64,000 nt of DNA from JBEKIK01 sp963838495 (GCA_963838495.1 CAWIRC010000001.1:2294001-2358000); one strand, 5' to 3'. Positions 41,631 to 51,176 are shown, numbered from the stretch's first letter. Program-made: numbers and translations. Notes: generated by a model not told the origin, from the sequence alone.

Positions 41631-44600
41631 TTAAAAAAAAGCCTCCACGTCGATCATCTGATACGGAGAGATGGTTATATTAATTTTATCCCCATCAATC
41701 GGCAATTTAACGGGTGATGCATTGCCGGGCTCGATTTTCTGCGCGGAGGCGACCGCACGGAATGATCGCAAGGAAAATTGGGCACGACGGCCTTCGGTTT
41801 CCAGCAATTGGACGCGGAAGCCGATAACGTCCTTGCCCTGCGCAAAATCCCCGGTGTGTTCACCGGGGGCTAAATGAGATTCCTGAACCCTGCCCTCACC
41901 CTGACCCTCTCCCAAAGGGAGAGGGGACTTTAATAGCGGTTCCCAGCGGGTGGCGATTACGTTGCGATGGTCGATATGGAAGAGCCAGCCGTGTTTCGCC
42001 GGGGGCGGCGTACAGGGGTATTGCGCTATCGGCGTTGACAAGAAATCCAGGGCGGCGGTCATTGCGTTGGGCAGGTCGATGCCCACGGCCAGGCGGAAGC
42101 GGCGGGCGGTTTCGCCTTGGACGACAAGCGGCGTGTCGAGCCTGCGCAAGCCGATGCGGCGATGGTAGGGCAGTCCGCCGCATAGAATCGTGGTGCGAAA
42201 CTCCCCGCAGCAAATGTCAACAAACAGCGGCGATTCGAAACGCTTCAACTCGGTCGGCTGCGTGGTCATATTCACGCTGCGAAACAAAGTGCTGGCCTCA
42301 TCGTGCCAGGCGAACCGGCAGGCGTAATATGAATTCCAGGGATTCGCTTCTGGCAGGCGCTCGATGTCAAGTTGGATTTCTAACTCGAGTATGCGGTTGG
42401 CTTGCCAGGCACAGGCGGTTTGTTTGAATCCGGCCAGGCGGCGACCCTGGCCATCCGTGATCTTTCCGCTCGAAACAATCTCCCCCATGATCGGCCCAGC
42501 CGAAGTGACACGGACTTCTTCGGCTATCATCTGGGAATATTGGGCATTGCTGTCCGGGTCATTCTCACCGGGTTGTGGGATCCGCAGGGCGATTTGCTGG
42601 GCTAAGCGCGGATGCCGGCTGCGATAATCGCGGATTGCCCGAATGCCGCCGGTTTGCGGATCGATGACGGCCTCGAAGAATTCGTTGCGGATGATGTTTT
42701 CTTCGGCCATGGGCGGGGCGGATTTATGCTTGCCCGCGGCGTTCTTCTTTTCAGGGGATTTCGAGGTGGATGGTTCGTGTTCGCCTTGCGCTATCCAAGC
42801 GAATCCCATGCCCGGCACATCCACGATTGCAGTCGTACCATGCGCCGCAATGACCGGATCGACCGTTTCCGGGTTTGTGCCGCATTCCAGTAGGGCGATT
42901 CCCACGCGCCGCGAAAAACTGCAAGGATTGAGAAGAACAAGGCCTGTGGGCGGGTCGCCAGTCGTCTGGTTGGTTTGTGACGGCGGGGCTCCGACGCCGA
43001 TACCTGGCAGAAATAATCGCGAGGCGACGTCGAGGACTTGCAGCAGACGGTTGTCTAATTCGGGATCGGCAGGTGCATTCGGGTTTAATGAATCGTCTAG
43101 TGAGACTGCTAGCTCACCGAGCTTCGTTGCCAGGTCGCCAGCAATTTCTTGGTTCTGGGATTTCGATACCAGGGCCGCGAGGGCGTTTAATGTTTCGATG
43201 GACTGCCAGGCTGCCCGGCGGCGGAAATATCGAACCCAGAGCGAGATAGAATCGGAACGAGTGGCGGCGGCATCTTGGGCAAGCGAGGGCGAACGGTATT
43301 GATCGGCATTGAATTTTACTTTTTGGCCGGATGAGCCGGCTTGCCGGAAATAATCGTCAAGCGTGCAAAAGGCGCCCAGGACTGGGGAGTAGGAAGCGAT
43401 CCGCGCCAGGTCTTTGTACCAGGTGGAAACGCGGCTTGGCCAATGTGCAAAGACCAGAGTGGCCGGCTGATCGGCCTCCATCACGTGGCCGAGTTTTTCG
43501 GGAAGTCGGAAAAATGAATCGGCCCGATCCGCTTCCAGGGGCACTCTTGCCAGGGCGGCGATCGCCGCGCCGCCGAAACCTTCCCACTGTATGCAGCTTT
43601 GGTTGGCGGTGGGAAATTGGCCGTCGTCAAGAGTAAAGTGCACCGCGGCGGTAAATCCGGTTTTTGCCAGTATCTGCGGCAGGGCGGGGGTGAGTCCGAA
43701 TCGCCGCCGGGCAAAAATCGCGGGCCGGCGGTCGAGAAGATTTTGGTAAACTTCCAGCCCGCCTCTGAGATGGAATTCGATAGCCTGCGGATAGAGCATG
43801 TGCAAGGGGATTTCGGTGGATTCGCCGCCCAGGATGGAAACCTTGCCCTTTGCCAGTGCCTGTTTAAGCGCGGCCAACGTGGCCGGTTCGCGCCGGGCCA
43901 TTTCTTGGAGCACTTCGGCCGAAACGAGCAGGTTGCAGGGCAATCCGGCGGCGAACTGCTTGCGCAACGATTCGCCCAGGGTGGTGGAGGCGAGCGGCGT
44001 GAAATCGATGAGCCGCGTTTCGACGGGATAAAAATATTCCCGGGCCTCGTGGAGGCGATCGAAGGCCGATTGCAGCTCGGCCCGGGCGGCGGCGACGTCG
44101 CCTTGAGCGGCCGCCTTGGCCGCGGCCAATACCGCCGCCTGCAAGGCGGCCTCGTCTATGTTGCTCATGTAACGATATTTTCGGATCAACAATTCAACAA
44201 CGAAGCGGCAAAAACCCAGGGCAAGAAAATCGTCGGCCAGGTCCGGATCGATCGGTGCCGGGCGGCCGTCAAGGCGTTCCAAGGCGGCGGCGACCATTTC
44301 CGGCCGGTTTTTTAATTTTCGCAACAGCAAGACTCCCGAGGCTTCGGCTTCGGACAACCAGTCGTCGGGCAAGAGCGATTCGCAGCACTCGGGGAGGATA
44401 ATCAGGCTCCCGGCGGGTTCTTGGGGGGGGTGATCGGCCGGATGCCAAACGGGCACGGTTTGGGCGGAATCGATCAAGGCCGGATGCCACAGGGCGGACC
44501 AGGCCGATAAAAGCTCCTCGGACTGCTGGGGATTGCGGTCAAGGCGCAAATCTTCAAGGCTGGAACAGGGCAGGAGGGTGATTAAACGATCGATCTTCAT
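41631..44600 (-). CDS. Large GH38/GH57-like glycoside hydrolase-fold protein
   Basis: 989 residues with no signal peptide. An N-terminal domain of about 130 residues (TLLPCSSLEDLRLDR, LIILPECCESLLPDDWL) is followed by a segment about 200-420 that resembles the catalytic barrel of family 38/57 hydrolases (ILGGESTEIPLHMLYPQAIEFHLRGGLEVYQ; FGLTPALPQILAKTGF). The C-terminal half resembles the beta-sandwich of GH38 (NEFFEAVIDPQTGGIRAIRDYRSR). No nucleophile can be named with confidence. Residues about 891-920 are a translated intergenic repeat. Activity on mannose-type or other glycans is inference. Confidence 0.7.
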   Translation of the reverse strand: MKIDRLITLLPCSSLEDLRLDRNPQQSEELLSAWSALWHPALIDSAQTVPVWHPADHPPQEPAGSLIILPECCESLLPDDWLSEAEASGVLLLRKLKNRPEMVAAALERLDGRPAPIDPDLADDFLALGFCRFVVELLIRKYRYMSNIDEAALQAAVLAAAKAAAQGDVAAARAELQSAFDRLHEAREYFYPVETRLIDFTPLASTTLGESLRKQFAAGLPCNLLVSAEVLQEMARREPATLAALKQALAKGKVSILGGESTEIPLHMLYPQAIEFHLRGGLEVYQNLLDRRPAIFARRRFGLTPALPQILAKTGFTAAVHFTLDDGQFPTANQSCIQWEGFGGAAIAALARVPLEADRADSFFRLPEKLGHVMEADQPATLVFAHWPSRVSTWYKDLARIASYSPVLGAFCTLDDYFRQAGSSGQKVKFNADQYRSPSLAQDAAATRSDSISLWVRYFRRRAAWQSIETLNALAALVSKSQNQEIAGDLATKLGELAVSLDDSLNPNAPADPELDNRLLQVLDVASRLFLPGIGVGAPPSQTNQTTGDPPTGLVLLNPCSFSRRVGIALLECGTNPETVDPVIAAHGTTAIVDVPGMGFAWIAQGEHEPSTSKSPEKKNAAGKHKSAPPMAEENIIRNEFFEAVIDPQTGGIRAIRDYRSRHPRLAQQIALRIPQPGENDPDSNAQYSQMIAEEVRVTSAGPIMGEIVSSGKITDGQGRRLAGFKQTACAWQANRILELEIQLDIERLPEANPWNSYYACRFAWHDEASTLFRSVNMTTQPTELKRFESPLFVDICCGEFRTTILCGGLPYHRRIGLRRLDTPLVVQGETARRFRLAVGIDLPNAMTAALDFLSTPIAQYPCTPPPAKHGWLFHIDHRNVIATRWEPLLKSPLPLGEGQGEGRVQESHLAPGEHTGDFAQGKDVIGFRVQLLETEGRRAQFSLRSFRAVASAQKIEPGNASPVKLPIDGDKINITISPYQMIDVEAFF
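41845..41930. repeat. Two repeat families inside the GH38-like gene
   Basis: A CCCCGGTGTGTTCACCGGGG element (41849-41868) with tail GCTAAATGA lies next to a CCCTCACCCTGACCCTCTCCC-AAA-GGGAGAGGGG copy (41893-41928), all in frame with the GH38-like protein. They are translated as SPLPLGEGQGEGR and ESHLAPGEHTGDFA. In the other places both elements are intergenic. Confidence 0.85.
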
Positions 44601-44652
44601 GAATTAAATAAATCCAACGGCAAGGCGAATATATGTATGTTTGTTTGGCCAG

Positions 44653-44772
44653 TTGGGGCGGCAGTTGGACTCCGTTGGGGCGACAGTTGGACTCCGTTGG
44701 GGCGACAGTTGGACTCCGTTGGGGGCGACAGTTGGACTCCGTTGGGGCGACAGTTAAACTGTCGCCCCAACA
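44653..44772. repeat. 22-base tandem repeat ending in a palindrome
   Basis: Four copies of GTTGGGGCGACAGTTGGACT-CC (44653-44741; one copy has an extra G) are followed by a fifth, changed copy that pairs with itself: GTTGGGGCGACAGTT-AA-ACTGTCGCCCCAAC-like palindrome to 44772. Single copies of this palindrome are at about 59355 and 62998. The region lies between the divergent GH38-like and MacB-like genes. Confidence 0.85.
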
Positions 44773-45071
44773 ATTGGAAGCAGTTGAAACATTAGGGCGT
44801 TTTTTGCGTTTCTTTTTAACACGAAATGTTTGGAAACGCTACAATCTTATGCCACATATGGGGTATGCAAAATTTACACTTTATTAATGAGGATTTGTGA
44901 AAATTTGATTATAATGAAGGGGTTAACGGAAACCACCCTTGATGATACGTTAAATGCCTTGCCAACGCGGGAGAACGGGACGTCCCGCGTATGCCCCCAC
45001 CTGAGACAAGACAGGCCCGAACGCCTGGCGTCTATTGATTGGAAGTTGGAAATCTTGTTGTGGATGATCCT

Positions 45072-45933
45072 ATGACGTTAATAGAACTAAGAGACATCTG
45101 CAAGATATACAAACTTGGCGAGGTCGAAGTGCATGCCTTGGCCGGGGTGTCGCTGGACGTGGAGCAAGGAGAGTACGTGGCTTTGATGGGCTCGTCGGGA
45201 TCGGGGAAATCGACGTTGATGAACACGCTGGGTTGCATCGACCGGCCGACCAGCGGCAGTTATTTGCTCGAGGGCGAAGAGGTCGTGAGCATGACGCTCG
45301 AGCAGCGTGCCCAGTTGCGGAACCAGAAGATCGGTTTCGTATTTCAGAACTTCAACTTGCTGTCGCGCACCAGCGCACTGGAAAATGTGGAGTTGCCGAT
45401 GATGTACGGTCGGCGATTCCGCGGGCGGCGGCGGCACGAACGATCGCGGATCATTCTGGAAAAAGTCGGCTTGCGCGATCGGGCTCATCATTATCCATCG
45501 CAGCTTTCCGGGGGCGAGCAACAGCGTGTGGCCATAGCCCGGGCATTGGTCAACGAGCCGTCGATTCTGCTGGCCGACGAGCCGACGGGCAATCTGGACT
45601 CGCACACCAGCCGGGAGGTGATGGAACTGCTGGATCATTTGAACAAGGACGACGGGATTACGATTATTCTTGTCACCCACGACCAGGAAATGGCGCGCTG
45701 CGGCGCGGAGAAAGGTGGTTTTGCGGGACGGAACGATTGTCAGCGATTCCTTAAACGGCGCTCCCGGCATACAAGGGGCGGCACAAGGGCATACAAAGGA
45801 AATAAATGACACTGATGGCAGGCAGACGGTGGTGCACGCGGCACATGCGGAAACAAAAGAGATGAAAGGCGCCGCCAGCAAGCCGACGACGGCACAAGCG
45901 GAAAGAGAAGGGCAATATTCGTATGTTATTTAA
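45072..45933 (+). CDS. MacB-type ABC transporter ATP-binding subunit (frameshifted near C-terminus)
   Basis: From the ATG at 45072 (MTLIELRDICKIYKLGEVEV). Walker A is GSSGSGKST, the signature SGGEQQRVAIARAL, Walker B ILLADEPTGNLD and the H-switch VTHDQEMAR. This is the LolD/MacB group. The frame is lost at about 45698-45713. Restoring one CG in TGCGGCGCGG gives MARCAARRKVVLRDGTIVSD, the usual end. The downstream frame then runs to 45933 and overlaps the next gene's start by 11 bases. Uncorrected, the frame ends at 45809. Together with the next two genes it forms a tripartite exporter. Confidence 0.85.
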
Positions 45934-47278
45934 AATCACAAAACGCCGGGTGATCTGGACGCTTGCCTCGGTCGCGCTTGTCGGATCGATGGGGGCAGGG
46001 ATCGCGAAATGGCAAGCCTACCGGCGTATATCGGCGGCCGACCGCTTCCGCACGGCCTCGGTTCGCCTTGGCGACATCAAGTTCGAGGTGAAGTGTTCGG
46101 GCACGGTGCAGCCGGTTTTAAGCGTGCAGGTGGGGTCTTACATATCCGGCCCGATTCAAAAGGTCTTGGTGGACTTCAACGACCGGGTGAAAAAGGACCA
46201 GCTTCTGGCGGAGATCGATCCGCAGGTGTACAAGGCCCAACGCCGCCAGGCCAAGGCCACTCTGGCCCATTCGACCGCAGACCTGGACCAGTTCAAGGCA
46301 AAGCTCAATCAAACGGAACGGGATTACAAGCGGGCAAAGGAGCTTTACAAGATTACGGACATACCGGGGTCAAGCCACCCGATCAAGGGCATAGCCGACA
46401 GCGATTTCGACCTGGCCAAGGCCAATTTCGAGATGGCCACTGCAAACGTGGAGGTGGCCAAGGCCACGGTGGAACAGAACCAGGCCCTTTGGGACGCGGC
46501 CGATGTGAATCTGCGCTACACGTCCATCCTCTCGCCGGTGGACGGGATAATCATCGACCGCAAGGTGGACGCGGGGCAGACGCTGGCCTCGCAGTTTCAA
46601 ACGCCGGTAATGTTCGTGGTGGCCCCGGACTTGGACAAGAAGGTCTACGTTCTGGCATCGATCGACGAGGCCGACATCGGGCTGGTACGCAAGGCGGAGC
46701 AGAACAAGCAGCCCGTGCATTTTACTGTGGACGCCTATCAGGACGAGCAATTCGAGGGAAAGATCATACAAGTCCGGCTGGGACCGAAGGCGGCCGCTCA
46801 GCCGAACCAGCCGGTAAACGTGGTGACATACATCGCGGTGGTCGAGGCCCCGAACGGGGAGCTTAAACTACTGCCCGGCATGACGGCCAACCTGACGTTT
46901 CAAATTGAAAAACACGAAAAAGTGGTGAAAATACCGAACGCGGCCTTGCGATATCATCCCAAGCCCGAGTGTGTGCATCCCAAGCATTTGACCGTGCTCG
47001 AGGGGCTGAAATCGGAGGACGAGGAAGAATCGGCGGCGGAAAAAAGCAAAAAGCCCGAAGAAGACCCAGACGAAGACGGCGAAGCGAAAAAAGAGGTGAA
47101 GAAATACGTTTGGATCATCGACGGCGATTTGCTCTCGCCGGTGGAGGTGAAAGTCGGCATCAACAATGCACAACACACCGAAATGTTGTCCGGGGATTTG
47201 AAGGAGGGGCAAAAGGTGGTCACTGGTGTGAAGACCGCCGCCGAGGCCGCGGCCGCGGCTTCAAAGCCCTCCACATGA
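45923..47278 (+). CDS. MacA/HlyD-like periplasmic adaptor subunit
   Basis: 451 residues. An N-terminal membrane anchor (RRVIWTLASVALVGSMGAG) is followed by a lipoyl half (VQPVLSVQVGSYISGPIQKVLVDF), a coiled-coil hairpin (about 90-200), the returning lipoyl half (SPVDGIIIDRKVDAGQTLA) and the beta-barrel domain. Residues about 355-385 are an unusual acidic/lysine-rich linker (EDEEESAAEKSKKPEED) before the last strands. Such proteins link an inner-membrane ABC exporter to an outer-membrane channel. Its start overlaps the ATPase gene, consistent with coupling. Confidence 0.9.
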   Translation: MLFKITKRRVIWTLASVALVGSMGAGIAKWQAYRRISAADRFRTASVRLGDIKFEVKCSGTVQPVLSVQVGSYISGPIQKVLVDFNDRVKKDQLLAEIDPQVYKAQRRQAKATLAHSTADLDQFKAKLNQTERDYKRAKELYKITDIPGSSHPIKGIADSDFDLAKANFEMATANVEVAKATVEQNQALWDAADVNLRYTSILSPVDGIIIDRKVDAGQTLASQFQTPVMFVVAPDLDKKVYVLASIDEADIGLVRKAEQNKQPVHFTVDAYQDEQFEGKIIQVRLGPKAAAQPNQPVNVVTYIAVVEAPNGELKLLPGMTANLTFQIEKHEKVVKIPNAALRYHPKPECVHPKHLTVLEGLKSEDEEESAAEKSKKPEEDPDEDGEAKKEVKKYVWIIDGDLLSPVEVKVGINNAQHTEMLSGDLKEGQKVVTGVKTAAEAAAAASKPST

Positions 47279-47536
47279 CGAATGATTGTCGTTTCGAGGG
47301 GAAAAATACAATATAACATAACTAGTGCGTTTCTCAGATCAGTGTAGCGTGTTGGGTGGCATGCCCACGCTGGTCGTGGGCATGATTTCCCGAGAGTTTT
47401 GTCGCATGGCCACGCAAGCGTGGCCATGGCACCCGTTACACTGAAGTTAGATGCGTCTAGCAGTTCTGCCCTCACCCTGGCCCTCTCCCAAAGGGAGAGG
47501 GGAAATCAAGTATAGGCTGTAAGCGTCGCAAGACCG
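47279..47536. repeat. Palindromic repeats between adaptor and permease genes
   Basis: It contains GCATGCCCACGCTGG-TCGTGGGCATG (about 47359) and the perfect palindrome CATGGCCACGC-AA-GCGTGGCCATG (about 47405), then a CCCTCACCCTGGCCCTCTCCC-AAA-GGGAGAGGGG copy (47470-47503). It lies inside the operon-like gap of the exporter. Confidence 0.75.
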
Positions 47537-48781
47537 ATGTACATTCTTATGACAATTCGAGTCGCGCTGCGGGCCTTGGCCAAGAACAAGATGCGGGCCA
47601 CCTTGACCGTGCTGGGGATCATCATCGGCGTGTGGGCGGTGATATTGCTGGTATCGGTCTGCCAGTCGGCGGGCACAAAGGTGCAAAGTGAAGTTCTCAG
47701 CCTGAGCGGGACCAACGTAATATACGTTTTTCAACAATGGCGATCCGTCGATGGAGAAAAGAAGCGATCGGGCACGGGATTGATTTCGGCCGACGCCGAG
47801 GCGCTGGCCAAGGAATGTCCGGCGGTGCTGGCAGCCTCGCCCATCCTTCCCAACGACGGCCAGGCGGTGGCCGGCGATCTGAATTGCTACGTGCAAAGAA
47901 TAATGGGCGTTAATACCCAATATTTAACGGTGCGAAATTGGCCGCTTGCGCGGGGCGGTTTCTTCACCCAGGGCGACATTCACTCGGCGGCAAAGGTGTG
48001 CGTAATAGGGCAGACGGTGGCCGACAATCTGTTTCCGGCCGCCGATCCGGTGGGCAAAGTCGTGCGCATAAAAAGCATCCCTTTCGAGATAATCGGCATT
48101 CTTGAACCCAGGGAGGCGAATATCTTCGGCGAGGAACAGGACAACATCGTATTGATGCCGATTTCCACGATGCATAAGCGGGTATACGGATGGTTCGACG
48201 ATTTTGTGTGGTGTTTGATGGTTTCCGCCCGATCGGCCGACCGCATGGATGACGCCGTGGATGAAATCAAGGTGCTCTTGAGGGAACGGCATCGCATTAT
48301 AAAAGGGATGAAGGATGATTTCGAGATCAGAAACACGTCCGAATTCGCCAGCGCATTCAGCACCATCACCACGGTAATGACGATACTCTTGGGGTCTATC
48401 GCCGGGGTGTCGCTGATCGTGGGCGGCATAGGGATCATGAACATCATGCTGGTTTCGGTCACGGAACGGACCAGGGAGATCGGCATCCGCATGGCCGTGG
48501 GCGCCAAGCCCCGGGACATACTGCGGCAATTCATGATCGAGGCGATAATCCTGTCCACGCTGGGCGGGGTGCTGGGAGTGATATTGGGAGTGGCATTCAC
48601 TTTCGGGGTAACTTACGTGATCAACAGCATTTTTACGTTCACAAAATGGCCGGTTTTGATTTCGATCAAATCGATCGTCGTAGCCTTGGCGTTTGCCGGA
48701 TCGGTGGGAATGTTCTTTGGCTTTTACCCGGCCCGAAAGGCGAGCAAACTGGACCCAATCGATGCCTTGCGTTATGAATGA
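47537..48781 (+). CDS. MacB-type ABC transporter permease
   Basis: 414 residues. An N-terminal membrane helix (MRATLTVLGIIIGVWAVILLV) is followed by a large periplasmic MacB-core domain, then three membrane helices of the FtsX-like domain (SIAGVSLIVGGIGIMNIMLV, REIGIRMAVGAKPRDILRQF, LGGVLGVILGVAFTFG) and DPIDALRYE at the very end, a classic MacB tail. It completes an ATPase-adaptor-permease exporter. The natural substrate is unknown. Confidence 0.92.
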   Translation: MYILMTIRVALRALAKNKMRATLTVLGIIIGVWAVILLVSVCQSAGTKVQSEVLSLSGTNVIYVFQQWRSVDGEKKRSGTGLISADAEALAKECPAVLAASPILPNDGQAVAGDLNCYVQRIMGVNTQYLTVRNWPLARGGFFTQGDIHSAAKVCVIGQTVADNLFPAADPVGKVVRIKSIPFEIIGILEPREANIFGEEQDNIVLMPISTMHKRVYGWFDDFVWCLMVSARSADRMDDAVDEIKVLLRERHRIIKGMKDDFEIRNTSEFASAFSTITTVMTILLGSIAGVSLIVGGIGIMNIMLVSVTERTREIGIRMAVGAKPRDILRQFMIEAIILSTLGGVLGVILGVAFTFGVTYVINSIFTFTKWPVLISIKSIVVALAFAGSVGMFFGFYPARKASKLDPIDALRYE

Positions 48782-49011
48782 ACAGAACTTACACCACCCA
48801 TACGAGGCATGGCTCTTTTTTCTTTCGGAACACGGCCGCAGAGCTTGACTATTTCTTAAAGGTTGACAGTTATATAACAACGACGATAAAGTGAAATTAT
48901 AGAGGCAATGTATAATTTTGCCAGAAAATACACACTATATATTAATATTGGCATAGAGATTGCTTTTGAAACGGATGAAGCATAGCGTTTCAATGATAAG
49001 GAAGCGAGATT

Positions 49012-49923
49012 ATGGCTAGAACCGGCGCAGTTTGGGGGATAGACGTTGGCCAGTGCGCGTTAAAGGCCCTGCGTTGCCGTGCCACGGCGGCGGCGGACAA
49101 GATCGAGGCCGACGCCTTCGATTACATCGAATATCCCAAGATTCTCAGCCAGCCGGACGCCAATCCGGCGGAATTGATCAGCGAGGCCCTGAAGCAGTTT
49201 TTGTCGCGCAACTCGGTGCGGGGCGACAGCGTGGCGATATCGGTTTCCGGCCAGGCGGGATTGGCGCGGTTCATCAAGCTGCCGCCGGTGGAGGCCAAGA
49301 AGATCCCGGACATCGTGCGCTACGAGGCCAAGCAGCAAATCCCCTTCGACTTAAACGACGTCATCTGGGACTACCAGCGACTGGGCCTCGGGACCGAAGA
49401 GGAAGGCTACGCCCTGGAAACGGAAATCGGGCTATTCGCCATGAAGCGGGAAGCGGTGTTCCGGGCCCTGGAGCCGTTCCAGAATTTGGGCATCGAAATC
49501 GATTACGTGCAACTGACGCCCTTGGCCTTGTACAATTATCTGCTTTTCGATCAGTTGCACAACCTGCCCAAGCCCGACGAATACGATCCGGAAAATCCGC
49601 CCGAATCGACGGTTATTCTTTCCCTGGGGACCGACGCCACGGACCTGGTTGTGACCAACGGATACAAGGTCTGGCAGCGGAGCATACCCTTGGGCGGGAA
49701 CCACTTTACCAAGGCATTGACAAAGGAGATGAAACTTACCTTTGCCAAGGCCGAGCACCTGAAGCGGAACGCCACGGCGGCGGCCGATCCCAAGGCGGTG
49801 TTCCAGGCCATGCGCCCGGTGTTCAACGAGTTGCTCACGCAGTTGCAGCGGTCGATCGGATATTTCAGCAACCTGGAGCGGAGCGCAAAATCGGGCGGAT
49901 CGTGGCCCTGGGCAACGCCATGA
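49012..49923 (+). CDS. pilM: PilM-like actin-fold assembly protein, N-terminal part
   Basis: 303 residues, of which about 290 are in the correct frame. GIDVGQCALKALRC is the first phosphate motif, with DIVRYEAKQQIPFDLNDVIWD and ILSLGTDATDLVVTNGYKVW (second phosphate region) and IPLGGNHFTKALT all characteristic of PilM. It binds nucleotide and recruits PilN in type IV pilus assembly. The frame ends after AKSGGSWP. One more A in the AAAA run at 49887-49890 restores KIGRIVALGNAMKLPGLRRYL in the other frame. It is preceded by an AT-rich promoter-like stretch. Confidence 0.85.
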   Translation: MARTGAVWGIDVGQCALKALRCRATAAADKIEADAFDYIEYPKILSQPDANPAELISEALKQFLSRNSVRGDSVAISVSGQAGLARFIKLPPVEAKKIPDIVRYEAKQQIPFDLNDVIWDYQRLGLGTEEEGYALETEIGLFAMKREAVFRALEPFQNLGIEIDYVQLTPLALYNYLLFDQLHNLPKPDEYDPENPPESTVILSLGTDATDLVVTNGYKVWQRSIPLGGNHFTKALTKEMKLTFAKAEHLKRNATAAADPKAVFQAMRPVFNELLTQLQRSIGYFSNLERSAKSGGSWPWATP

Positions 49924-51176
49924 AACTGCCGGGGCTGCGCCGCTACCTGGCGCAGAGCCTGGGGTACGAAATCGAGCGCGTGCAATCGTTTCAGGGGCTT
50001 TTGGGTTCGCAGGTTCTTTCTTCGCCCATCTTCAAGGAAAACACGATTTGTTACGGGATATGCTACGGGCTGACGTTGCAGGGCCTGGGCAAGCCGGGGC
50101 TGCACACGAACCTCCTGCCCAAGGAAATCGTCAAGGATCGCTTGATCAAACAGAAGAAACCGTGGGCGGTGGCGGCCGCGGCTACGCTGCTTCTGGGCTG
50201 CGGCATAAGTTTCGGGGCCTACGCCACGGCCATGAACTCGGTGGAGGCAAGCGCCTGGAGTTCAGCCACGAAGCAGGCCGACGACGTCATCGGGCAAAGC
50301 AACGGACTGAAGGGCGAGGCCGGCACGGCCGAGGGCAATTTCAAGTCCACGGACCAGATCGGCCAGCACCTGTTGGGCAACGTGGAAAGGCGCATCAGGT
50401 GGCTGGAATTGATGCGCACGATAGATCAGTGCCTGCCGCCGCACAAAAATCCGAATGCAAAACCGATGGCTGGAGCAGGCGCTCAGAATCCGGCCGCCGC
50501 GTTGAGCGACAAAATCACGGATCGCGAAGAACTGCACGTAAAGAATTTGGAGTGTCAATATTGCGACGACGTTTCGTCCTGGTTTACGCTGGTGAAGCAG
50601 TGGTACAAGGGGCCCGACCCGGGCGCCCAGTCGGGCGGAGCGGCGGGGGGAGCTTCGGCCGCGGCGGATGCGACAGCGGCGGCCGTTCCGGCGGCAGCCG
50701 CCGGCGGCGAGCAATCCGGCGATCAGGGAGGCGCCAAGGGCCCCGGCGGCCCGGGCTGGATCGTGAAACTCGAAGGGCACCACTATCACAACGACATGGA
50801 AAAGGCCCCTTACAATTCCGGTGCGCAATTCATCCGCAACACGCTGCTCGATAATTTGCTGAACATGCAGGTGGAATTGCCCAACGGCGAGGGCGGCATG
50901 GACAAAGTCTCCATGCAGGAACTGGGGATCACTTATCCGGTATTGGTAAATCCAAAAGGAGTCGAGGAGGAAGAGGTGAACAATCCGATGGCAGGCGAGG
51001 GCGGGGGAACAAAAGGGGATGCGCCCAGGATCAGGCTGCCGCGCTTCGATTTTACGGTGCAATTTTGCTGGCAACCCAAGTTGCCCAGCGAACGCCATGC
51101 GGAGAAGAAAAAAGAAGCAGAGAACAACAAGGCCCAGCAGGCCGCCGGGAACGAAGGGAACCCGGCACAACCGTGA
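49920..51176 (+). CDS. PilM C-terminus fused to a PilN-like part (continuation)
   Basis: This is the other frame of the same gene. After the PilM end (MKLPGLRRYLAQSLGYEI, SSPIFKENTICYGICYGLTLQGLG) comes LHTNLLPKEIVKDRLIKQKKPW, then a membrane helix (AVAAAATLLLGCGISFGAY) and a periplasmic helical/low-complexity domain. The NLLP-x-E followed by a basic stretch and a helix is the usual start of PilN, so PilM and PilN seem to be one protein. The end contains an alanine/glycine-rich stretch and a KKKEAENNKAQQ tail. The combined protein would be about 720 residues. Confidence 0.75.
   Translation: MKLPGLRRYLAQSLGYEIERVQSFQGLLGSQVLSSPIFKENTICYGICYGLTLQGLGKPGLHTNLLPKEIVKDRLIKQKKPWAVAAAATLLLGCGISFGAYATAMNSVEASAWSSATKQADDVIGQSNGLKGEAGTAEGNFKSTDQIGQHLLGNVERRIRWLELMRTIDQCLPPHKNPNAKPMAGAGAQNPAAALSDKITDREELHVKNLECQYCDDVSSWFTLVKQWYKGPDPGAQSGGAAGGASAAADATAAAVPAAAAGGEQSGDQGGAKGPGGPGWIVKLEGHHYHNDMEKAPYNSGAQFIRNTLLDNLLNMQVELPNGEGGMDKVSMQELGITYPVLVNPKGVEEEEVNNPMAGEGGGTKGDAPRIRLPRFDFTVQFCWQPKLPSERHAEKKKEAENNKAQQAAGNEGNPAQP

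Noticed and set aside
44653..44757. CRISPR array candidate
   Set aside because: The 22-base units are directly adjacent without spacers.
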